NCBI GenBank assembly: GCA_041485385.1
Contig: JBGPJM010000171.1
Location: forward strand, 1 to 11,083
DNA from: JBGPJM01 sp041485385
Lineage (GTDB): Bacteria > Planctomycetota > Phycisphaerae > Phycisphaerales > UBA1924
Reading direction: 5' to 3'
Length of the DNA: 11,083 bases
The notes under the pieces were generated by a model that was not told the origin of the DNA, ran no database searches, and saw only the letters and a program-made list of their open reading frames with translations. This document shows, piece by piece, positions 6,501 to 11,083 of this stretch. The position numbers were made by a program, and so were the translations under genes. The number at the start of each line of letters is the position of its first letter. Position 1 is the stretch's first letter.

Positions 6501-9500
6501 GGCGGCGTGAGCGGGCCCATGTGGGTCGGCTGGCCGCAGACGTCCGGGTAGCGGTCCACCTCCGCCCACACGCGCGGCAGGAGCAGCACCGGGTCGTAGG
6601 CGACGTGCGTCTCACTGAGAACGACGTCGCCGGAGGAGACACCGGCCATGACCCCGGAGTACGTCGTCGAATCGGTGCTCGCCAGGTGGTAGACGGCGGT
6701 GTTCTGGCAGATGTGGTCGTAGCTGTACTTCTCGATGGTGGCCCCCTGCGACATCAGCGGGTGGCCATCGGGGGAATACCAGAGATTCGTCGTGATCGAC
6801 TGCCCGCCCGGCGGGTTGTAGGCGGGATCCCAGATCTGCTGCTTGTAGGGGAAGTTCCGCTCGTCGAAGGAGGTCTGCGTCAGACCCTGGCGAAGGTCGG
6901 GGAACGTGAGCGGGCTGAGGGTGGGGAGGAGCGCCGAGCCGTCGCCGCCGTAGAGGCCGGCGGCGACGATGTGGTCGAGGTTGTCGTAATCGAGCAGCAG
7001 GTGCGGCGGGGCGCCGGAGCGCACGACCTTGGGGCGGCCCTGGTAGTCGTTGAGGAAATCGGTCGACTGCGGGATATTGGCGTTGCCGGTGCGCTGGGTG
7101 AGGTAGCCGTTGCCGCCGGAGAGGCCGCCGTCGTACTGCATCGTGGCGATATCCAGGAAGGTGGTCTGGCGCGTGCCGCAGACGCCGCGCTGCACCGTGA
7201 CAACGCGGTCGAGCGTGTCGTAGATCAGGTGGGTGATCGTGCAGGAAGGGTCGGTGATGTCGGTGAGGCGCTGGCCGGAGTCGTAGGCGAGGGTGGTGGA
7301 GTCGAAGTGCGTGCCGGTGAGGCCGTAGATGTCGAAGTACCGGCGCGACTCGGTGAGCCGCGCGCCCGACGACGAGTAGAAGTTGGAGGTGAGCGTGCCG
7401 AAGGTCAGCGGCGAACCGAGCGCGGCGACGATGCTCGCGGCGCCGGTGTCGATCCACGACGTCGGCGCCGTCGCCGTCCACCCGGGGCCCGTCGCCCCCT
7501 GGAACGGCACCGCGACGGTCCCCGCGTCCTCCACGCCGCCGTCGTGGTTGTACACGCGGCACAGGGCCGGGCCGTAGTACTGCGACCCTTCCACCGCCTT
7601 GGGAAGGTACAGCCCCACGAGACGCCGGTCGGCCAGGCGTGTGTACACGGCCTTGAGACGACGCCCGCCGGGGATGGTCGCGGCGGTGGTCCGTCCCTGG
7701 GCGTCGTGCTCGAGGTCGGTGCGGAGGTGGAATGCGCCGGAGCCCGATGTGAAGCCATCGGGGATGGTGATCCCCAGCAGGATCAACCGCGGCGTATCGG
7801 CGTCGGAGACGCGCCAGCGCAGCAACCCGTCGTTGAGCTCGCCCGCGAGGGGGGTGAAGCTGCGGTAGGTGATGTTCCCCGTCACCGACCTGGCGAACGT
7901 GACGTCGCCGCTCAGCTCCAGCCAGACCGAGGTGCTGATGGGCAGCCCGGATCCGTGGTGCGCGGCGCTGACGGCCGGCAACGTTGTCGTCACCATGTTC
8001 GCGGCCAGCGGCTGCCCCGGGCCATACAGGGTGTAGGCGACGCTGGTCTGGTTGTACCCCGAGTTCGGGTCGTCGCTCAGGGCCGGGTATTCGCGAACGG
8101 CCGCGACCAGCGGGCGGATGATGTGGAAGCCGCCGACGTTCTGGTCCGGGACGTTCTGGCCGCCCGAGCCGGTCCAGTAGGAAACCCAGGCATCGTGCGG
8201 CGCGGTGCCGCCGGGCCCGGCGCCCTGGCGGTGTCGGACGGTCTGCAGGAAGCCTGTGAAATCGCCGGTCGTGATGCGGGCCAGCTCGTAGACCAGCCCG
8301 GTGGAGCTGGAAAGCGTGATGGCGCCGGTGCTGTAGGTGTACGTGCCGACGCTCGCGGGCGTGCCGATGCGCGACACCTGGGCCGTCGTATTGCGCTCGA
8401 CGGAATGAACCCACTTGCTGGTCGGCGACGTCGCCGGGTCGGTATTGGTGTACACCCAGGAGAGCGGCTGTCCGGCCTCGTCGAAGTAGTGCGTGCACCA
8501 CTTGAAGGGCTCGTGGACGATGGTGCGGGTCTTCCAGCCGATGTCGTACGTGGAGTTCGTCGGGTTGGGAGCGCCGAGGCCGGTGTTGTCGTTGTACGTG
8601 AACTGGTACGTGCCGAGGTTCTGCCCGTCGTACCAGGCCAGCGAGGCACGCCGGTCCGACGCCGAGATGTACTCATAGAACGCGTCGGCGTAGGGCTTCA
8701 GTGTGCTGTCGGTCGCGGCGTTGGCGTCCGCCAGTGTCTCGTCGATGTTGGCGCCTTGATCCCAGTCGAAGCGACGGCACCCCTCCGGCCCCAGCACCAT
8801 GCGGAGCATGTGCGCCGAGCCGCGCAGCCCGTCGGTGTTCTGCCACGGACCGGGGTAGTAGCGGTAGTAGGTGCGCCGGACGTCGTCGGCTCCGCTGACG
8901 CTCTGCGGCAACTTCACACGCGCGAGCCGCAGGTCGCCGATGTTGCCGTTGGTTCCGGCGGTGCCGGTGACGTAGTACTCGTACTCGACGCGCCCGGCTT
9001 CCGTCCATGACGCGCCATTTGGCGTCTCCGCCACGACGCTCGCCAGGCGGGCCACCGTATCGCCGGCGCCGGTCTGGTACGTGTAGCTGAACCGGTGACC
9101 CGCCGAGTCGAAGGCCAGGATGATCCGTTTGCTGGCGTCGAACCCCAATGAGACCGCCGTCGCCGGGTTAGTCGCGTGCCCGACGTACGCGACGCCCCCG
9201 GCGGGGTCCTCGATCTTCCAGAGCTGACCCGGGACGGTCGCGTGCTGCAACCCGAAGAACGTCGCCACGCGCCCCGTCGCATCGTGGTACTTCACCACGG
9301 CTACGCCGGAGACCGTCGTCAGCTCCAATGCCCCCGCGGCCCCGTTCTCGCCGCGGAACACCGTGGCGTTGAAGAACCGGAACTCCACGTACCGGTCCGC
9401 CCCGTGGACCAGGTAGATGACCGTGGGGTTGCCGGGGTTGTCGGCGATCAACTCGGGCTGGGAGAGCTGCGACCAGTTCCACCCCTGGTACTTGTTGCTG

Positions 9501-10006
9501 TCGCGTGAGGCGCCGGCGGAGGTCCGCTGGGCCGCGTTGTAGGCTCGCCCGACGATCCACGGCACGCGCGCCGGGAGCGCCAGGTCAACGTCGGCCGTGA
9601 CCACCGCCCCGGTGGCCAGGTCGATGTCGCGCATGAACCGCGCGCCGGTCAGCGGCGACCCCAGCGCGCCCGGCGCGCCCGCGATGGAAACATCCAGCGA
9701 TGTGCCGGCCAGCAGCGAGCCGTCGACGAGCACGCCGCGCTGCCATGTTGCGGGTTGCACGCTCTGGACGCCCGTGGGCGCCGGCAGGTTCTGCACGAAC
9801 GAGATCGGGCGAAGGTGCAGGATCTGATCGGCCCTGGCGCCGGGCGCCAGCGCCGCCAGCACCGTGCACGCCGCGGCGAGCGCGACACGCGGAAGCGCCG
9901 GCATGATCCCACCGGGCGGGCGCCCGGCGGAGGCCGCGAGCCGGCGCTCCAGGAACAGCCGCTTGACCAGATCGAACGCGCAATAGCTCTTGGCACACCG
10001 GCGCAT
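2705..10006 (-). CDS. Secreted RHS/YD-repeat polymorphic toxin with HNH/Endo VII-like nuclease tip
   Basis: This 2433-residue protein dominates the window. Residues 35-59 (M-P-A-L-P-R-V-A-L-A to A-P-G-A-R-A) form a signal-peptide hydrophobic core with an A-R-A cleavage site, after a basic N-region of 34 residues. Residues about 124-160 (D-L-A-T-G-A-V-V, then L-P, then R-A-Y-N) resemble the entry motif of DUF6531-type RHS proteins. A long YD-repeat region follows, with clear units such as Y-N-R-Q-G-Q-P-S-G near 1435 and Y-D-A-N-G-N-L near 1831. A collagen-like run is at 1356-1376 and paired dockerin-type loops at 2026-2074. The RHS-associated core (L-G-F-A-G-Y-F-W-D-P-N to D-P-L-G-L) spans 2093-2152. 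The 281-residue tip ends with E-L-H-H-H-P (2398-2403), D-E-H (2420-2422) and R-H, a metal-binding nuclease pattern close to the LHH group. YD-repeat shells are known to encapsulate such tips. The start at 10006 has AGGAGGG 8 bases upstream and lies downstream of the promoter; the frame is open to 10123, and M35 (9904) is an alternative start. Confidence 0.93.
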   Translation of the reverse strand: MRRCAKSYCAFDLVKRLFLERRLAASAGRPPGGIMPALPRVALAAACTVLAALAPGARADQILHLRPISFVQNLPAPTGVQSVQPATWQRGVLVDGSLLAGTSLDVSIAGAPGALGSPLTGARFMRDIDLATGAVVTADVDLALPARVPWIVGRAYNAAQRTSAGASRDSNKYQGWNWSQLSQPELIADNPGNPTVIYLVHGADRYVEFRFFNATVFRGENGAAGALELTTVSGVAVVKYHDATGRVATFFGLQHATVPGQLWKIEDPAGGVAYVGHATNPATAVSLGFDASKRIILAFDSAGHRFSYTYQTGAGDTVARLASVVAETPNGASWTEAGRVEYEYYVTGTAGTNGNIGDLRLARVKLPQSVSGADDVRRTYYRYYPGPWQNTDGLRGSAHMLRMVLGPEGCRRFDWDQGANIDETLADANAATDSTLKPYADAFYEYISASDRRASLAWYDGQNLGTYQFTYNDNTGLGAPNPTNSTYDIGWKTRTIVHEPFKWCTHYFDEAGQPLSWVYTNTDPATSPTSKWVHSVERNTTAQVSRIGTPASVGTYTYSTGAITLSSSTGLVYELARITTGDFTGFLQTVRHRQGAGPGGTAPHDAWVSYWTGSGGQNVPDQNVGGFHIIRPLVAAVREYPALSDDPNSGYNQTSVAYTLYGPGQPLAANMVTTTLPAVSAAHHGSGLPISTSVWLELSGDVTFARSVTGNITYRSFTPLAGELNDGLLRWRVSDADTPRLILLGITIPDGFTSGSGAFHLRTDLEHDAQGRTTAATIPGGRRLKAVYTRLADRRLVGLYLPKAVEGSQYYGPALCRVYNHDGGVEDAGTVAVPFQGATGPGWTATAPTSWIDTGAASIVAALGSPLTFGTLTSNFYSSSGARLTESRRYFDIYGLTGTHFDSTTLAYDSGQRLTDITDPSCTITHLIYDTLDRVVTVQRGVCGTRQTTFLDIATMQYDGGLSGGNGYLTQRTGNANIPQSTDFLNDYQGRPKVVRSGAPPHLLLDYDNLDHIVAAGLYGGDGSALLPTLSPLTFPDLRQGLTQTSFDERNFPYKQQIWDPAYNPPGGQSITTNLWYSPDGHPLMSQGATIEKYSYDHICQNTAVYHLASTDSTTYSGVMAGVSSGDVVLSETHVAYDPVLLLPRVWAEVDRYPDVCGQPTHMGPLTPPDFMLPVPPSPNINVDQDVLANVNFPDAGMFGKMSLSVAWYDGLLREAYWSEFGDTKFSVFGDFVPGLDYLLQEFHYKPGTDPAHPGFGLPTRDKNGPPVWVQEYNPEGLPFDEISPLGIPKITTFDNYPRPTSISDPGNCAGTCTPPAGLDPDPCAGQRLLELIYGGARVLETIYSFPTDGSSAPQGSDGPQGPGGTDGPMGPSGPGTQRQSTRYYYRDTIPSGTLNSFPASDISDNNLVLAVAFPDSPGNPPDWADTYRYGYNRQGQPSGMRDPGQNLLAIEHDARGRLTRRAFTSIGAGFDQRVWSQEIAYGYLGLPEVFTSKDQAGNIVDQADLQRNSWGNLTRFRMDADSALPRDVGAFQIDSQWTLAHPNGAGGGTQGWQQFERTQETLPGGLNLHPDFGGLCAGSIDIDALVGRVSQLQLGSGFSPLTPAAIYGASPQVIPPFPGTDFRFSDDAGYFGIYTPGRTRLPGPGLVQPTFDQRGIHPSWGPPDIGDGIGWNGLTDVDSWFKYQPVPIGEMPDLAREKPRYDPAYRFVGGDDHVVPGFSSKAGYSCGDDLVYFCQGTVPTAPAGYPPRSGPQNNRTEQWNLADARQSPAPAPVPDRSGNFGRYWFDADGDGAYSGADDLEVQGTFDEANQATSCTTQQGNGTPVSIIPAYDANGNLIDDGENFRYTYDAFARLVQVNRRNPNGSAGLLFAKFTYNALGYRTSAVYDLTPAPPAGQPPWAGGDGEVWDEHLDWYVYDEQWRLVAVYRQGPATSPSNPRPTAQLYERYVHHAAGVGGATDSTGLDKVLLRQRDTAAPYGTLDAADETVYPLQNRRGDVTCVADAAGKPIAYTRYSAYGVPYLIRVSDYNQDLTVNSQDFNDFTNDFMNGAPRADINKDGSVNSTDWFDYLADFNNAPAESGRGLLSTSALDNHLGFAGYFWDPNLRMYHVRNRVFDPYRGKWLQRDPIGYAGGLNVYQYCSGDPIGSIDPLGLRPDDNQPPSTKIDRGYHIFDRRDLRTKDDFARFNHYLRQNKQVIVRLENGDLILRNLRSDGSETVHLIKAGPEQYIQLAEYDLRDAHYEIVTVGSREAAEAARAFYGPQIIVIEAGLGSASVVLKYADEFAEAEAGTVTIALAGASNASTEARAARPTQQGPIEAIPQSREYLTDNPQVGWRVGDPINNRTARGADPTWRTVGERYWKNEAHYHPERYSSADLARMRKGSPPQRLNPITGECESKELHHHPDPQRDGGKYEFSPVWPDEHEAIDPHRHTGH
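3785..3931 (-). other. Paired dockerin-type calcium loops inserted in the RHS core
   Basis: Residues 2026-2074 contain two 12-residue EF-hand-like loops: D-Y-N-Q-D-L-T-V-N-S-Q-D and D-I-N-K-D-G-S-V-N-S-T-D. Each is followed by an aromatic-rich helix (F-N-D-F-T-N-D-F and W-F-D-Y-L-A-D-F). Positions 1, 3, 5, 9 and 12 carry D, N, D, N, D as in dockerin type I. Ordinary RHS core regions go from the Y-G-V-P-Y strand to G-F-A-G-Y without such an insert. Confidence 0.85.
5879..5941 (-). other. Collagen-like Gly-X-Y run in the RHS protein
   Basis: Residues 1356-1376 read as seven unbroken triplets: GSD, GPQ, GPG, GTD, GPM, GPS, GPG. The run is Pro- and Gly-rich and sits between a Y-S-F-P strand and a Y-Y-Y-R strand of the YD region. 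It may be a flexible or trimerising linker. Seven triplets is short for a stable collagen helix. Confidence 0.8.
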
Positions 10007-10014
10007 AGCACAAG

Positions 10015-10021
10015 CCCTCCT
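10015..10021 (-). promoter_or_regulatory. Ribosome binding site AGGAGGG for the RHS gene
   Basis: Minus-strand AGGAGGG lies 8 bases before the ATG at 10006. No comparable site precedes the alternative starts at 10123 or 9904, so it decides the start call. Confidence 0.8.
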
Positions 10022-10050
10022 GCAAGTCAGGACACGCGTGAGGAAACCAC

Positions 10051-10446
10051 ATGTCGCACTTGGAAAAGTGGCTGTGCCGCGTCGCCATCGACTCGGCGCA
10101 GGAGTGCGTCGCGAATATCGCAACGGAGTGGGGCTTTGTCAAGTGGGTATTTGAGAAAATGACACTAATATTTGACGACGGCGATTCAGGATACATTTCG
10201 CCGGATTATGTCAATGCAACTGCTGAGCCTTGGCGCGCTCATTGCATGAACGTCAATGGATGGGCGCGCTGGCGACGAATGGTCCACCGAATCGGGGGTA
10301 CCAAGTTTGAGAGCACGACGTTCCCGCGCTGCGCGGAAGCGAATCGAGCGACGCCTGGATTACCCCCACGCACAGGGGTCGTCGCCCCCCATCCCGCCGC
10401 GACGCAATCCGGACAACTCCTCCTCAGACCCCGCACTCTCGGGTAA
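10051..10446 (+). CDS. Hypothetical protein, divergent from the RHS gene (doubtful)
   Basis: This is a 131-codon frame starting M-S-H-L-E-K-W-L-C-R-V-A. A possible ribosome binding site GAGGA lies a few bases before the ATG. In the first 31 codons I count about 27 third positions as G or C, clearly above the first and second positions, which is coding-like. The first ~85 residues have a reasonable composition with many Trp; the last ~35 are Pro/Arg-rich and look random. It starts 44 bases from the RHS start codon on the opposite strand and overlaps the predicted RHS promoter. I recognise no family. Confidence 0.33.
   Translation: MSHLEKWLCRVAIDSAQECVANIATEWGFVKWVFEKMTLIFDDGDSGYISPDYVNATAEPWRAHCMNVNGWARWRRMVHRIGGTKFESTTFPRCAEANRATPGLPPRTGVVAPHPAATQSGQLLLRPRTLG
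10114..10142 (-). promoter_or_regulatory. Sigma70-like promoter for the RHS operon
   Basis: On the minus strand TTGACA (10137-10142) is followed after exactly 17 bases by GATATT (10114-10119). The first is a perfect -35 consensus and the second matches 4 of 6 positions of TATAAT. Predicted transcription starts near 10107, giving a leader of about 100 bases before the RHS start codon. The site lies in a locally AT-richer patch. A second TTGACA at 10209-10214 on the same strand has only a poor -10. Confidence 0.6.
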
Positions 10447-10450
10447 TACC

Positions 10451-11041
10451 ATGCGATTTGCGGAGTTCGACGACGAGGACGATCCGCCGTCCGGGGAGGG
10501 GGGCGGGGGCGGCGGCGGTGGCGGCGGTGATCGTCGGCCGCGACCGCCGACGTTGTGGGGCCTGATCCTGGCAGCGGCGGATGCGCGGCGGGCGGCGAGG
10601 GAGAACGCTGAACACGCGGCGGAACCGGGCGGCGGGCGCGGCAGCCGGCTTCAACGAACGGCGGGAGGCGTATCTCCGCCCCCCGCCGTAGGCGGCCGAG
10701 CGATCCCGGGCGCACCACCTGACGAGCGCCCTCAGCACAATGGCGCGGAGATGCGGGCGCAGAGAGGGCTGCCGCCGGCTGCCGCCCTCTCCGCACCTCT
10801 CCTGCCGGAGGGGGCGCCGAATGAGCACGGGCAGGTTGCGACGGGGCTCACCAGCACCCGTGCCGTAGACTGCTCCGACCGTGACCGCCCCACCGACAAC
10901 CCCGTCGCGCGAACTTGGTCGCCGCCGCGACGAACGCCTCGCCGTTGCGGAAAAGGAGCCGCACCACCTCGGGGTTCGCGGAGTGCGCCATCGTCAGCAT
11001 CCCGCGAAGAACGCCGCGAGGAAGTCGAAGAAGTCCTGTGA
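10451..11041 (+). CDS. Hypothetical Gly-rich protein, possibly frameshifted (doubtful)
   Basis: The frame starts M-R-F-A-E-F-D-D-E-D-D, then has a run of ten Gly, then P-P-T-L-W-G-L-I-L-A-A-A-D-A-R-R-A-A-R-E. The first ~60 residues look protein-like; after that the sequence is Pro/Arg/Gly-rich, and its end overlaps the dockerin gene on the other strand. In the next frame a more natural-looking ending appears (A-A-G-F-N-E-R-R-E-A-Y-L-R-P-P-P, stop TAG at 10689-10691). This suggests a real protein of about 80 residues with one frameshift near 10610-10640. No good ribosome binding site is visible. Confidence 0.3.
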   Translation: MRFAEFDDEDDPPSGEGGGGGGGGGGDRRPRPPTLWGLILAAADARRAARENAEHAAEPGGGRGSRLQRTAGGVSPPPAVGGRAIPGAPPDERPQHNGAEMRAQRGLPPAAALSAPLLPEGAPNEHGQVATGLTSTRAVDCSDRDRPTDNPVARTWSPPRRTPRRCGKGAAPPRGSRSAPSSASREERREEVEEVL

Positions 11042-11083
11042 GTTGAGGGTGCCGTCGGCGTTGAAGTCGGCGGCGGGCTGCAG
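10994..11083 (-). CDS. C-terminal end of a GC-type dockerin-domain protein (partial)
   Basis: The last 29 codons before a TGA at 10994-10996 encode A-A-D-F-N-A-D-G-T-L-N-S-Q-D-F-F-D-F-L, then A-A-F-F-A-G-C and the stop. This is a dockerin-type calcium loop (D1, N3, D5, N9, D12) plus an aromatic helix and the terminal Gly-Cys. In Phycisphaerales, proteins with this tail are typically exported and the tail is thought to anchor or sort them. The N-terminal part lies beyond the right edge. It is on the same strand as the RHS operon and about 850 bases upstream of the RHS promoter, so it is probably a separate unit. Confidence 0.8.
   Translation of the reverse strand: MQPAADFNADGTLNSQDFFDFLAAFFAGC

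Noticed and set aside
6248..9010. A 920-codon plus-strand open frame
   Set aside because: It is the antisense shadow of the RHS gene in GC-rich DNA. Its translation is monotonous Val/Arg/Gly/Ala-rich, while the minus strand has clear RHS motifs.
10848..10991. A 47-codon minus-strand frame starting 2 bases after the dockerin stop (M-A-H-S-A-N-P-E-V-V-R-L-L-F)
   Set aside because: The first ~25 residues vaguely resemble an ankyrin repeat, but the frame turns into Arg/Gly/Trp-rich noise and is very short. There is no independent support.

Overview
The window is a high-GC bacterial segment. It most likely comes from a member of the Phycisphaerae/Phycisphaerales (Planctomycetota). The main clue is a partial gene at the right edge that ends in a dockerin repeat (D-x-N-x-D-G-T-L-N-S-Q-D-F-F-D-F-L) finished by Gly-Cys-stop, the 'GC-type dockerin' tail I know from that group. 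A related Ca-binding repeat pair also sits inside the giant protein here. The taxonomic call is inference from these motifs and base composition, not from a marker gene.

Layout, left to right. (1) Positions 1-284 are the distal end of a CRISPR array: three intact 37-bp repeats, three spacers, and a final repeat broken by a 37-bp hairpin. (2) Positions 285-1136 hold no gene I believe in, but they are rich in simple structure: two blocks of a 7-bp tandem repeat (GATGTSG), then about 300 bp of degenerate 10-bp repeats with phased A-tracts, arranged as two modules that each begin with CCACAAGCACTTACAGC. (3) Positions 1124-1494 (minus) are an orphan fragment of an RHS core, about 94% identical over 332 bp to part of the large RHS gene. 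(4) Positions 1553-10006 (minus) form one apparent operon, transcribed right to left: a secreted 2433-residue RHS/YD-repeat protein with a nuclease-like C-terminal tip, then a 166-residue protein of unknown family, then a 185-residue Imm11-like (DUF1629-like) protein. A good sigma70-like promoter (10114-10142) and a strong ribosome binding site precede the RHS gene. (5) Positions 10051-11041 hold two doubtful plus-strand frames, and (6) 10994-11083 (minus) is the end of a GC-type dockerin protein.

The biological centre is a polymorphic-toxin locus. A signal peptide exports the protein, YD repeats probably build a shell, the PxxxxDPLGL-type junction marks the end of the conserved core, and the variable tip carries an ELHHHP...DEH nuclease motif of the HNH/Endo VII superfamily. 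The two genes just downstream are candidate immunity proteins. The tip and immunity genes have visibly lower GC than the core, as expected for an exchanged cassette. Unusual additions are a pair of dockerin-type calcium loops inside the RHS core just before its last conserved block, and a collagen-like Gly-X-Y run. Recombination between the orphan fragment and the core would delete tip and immunity genes together.
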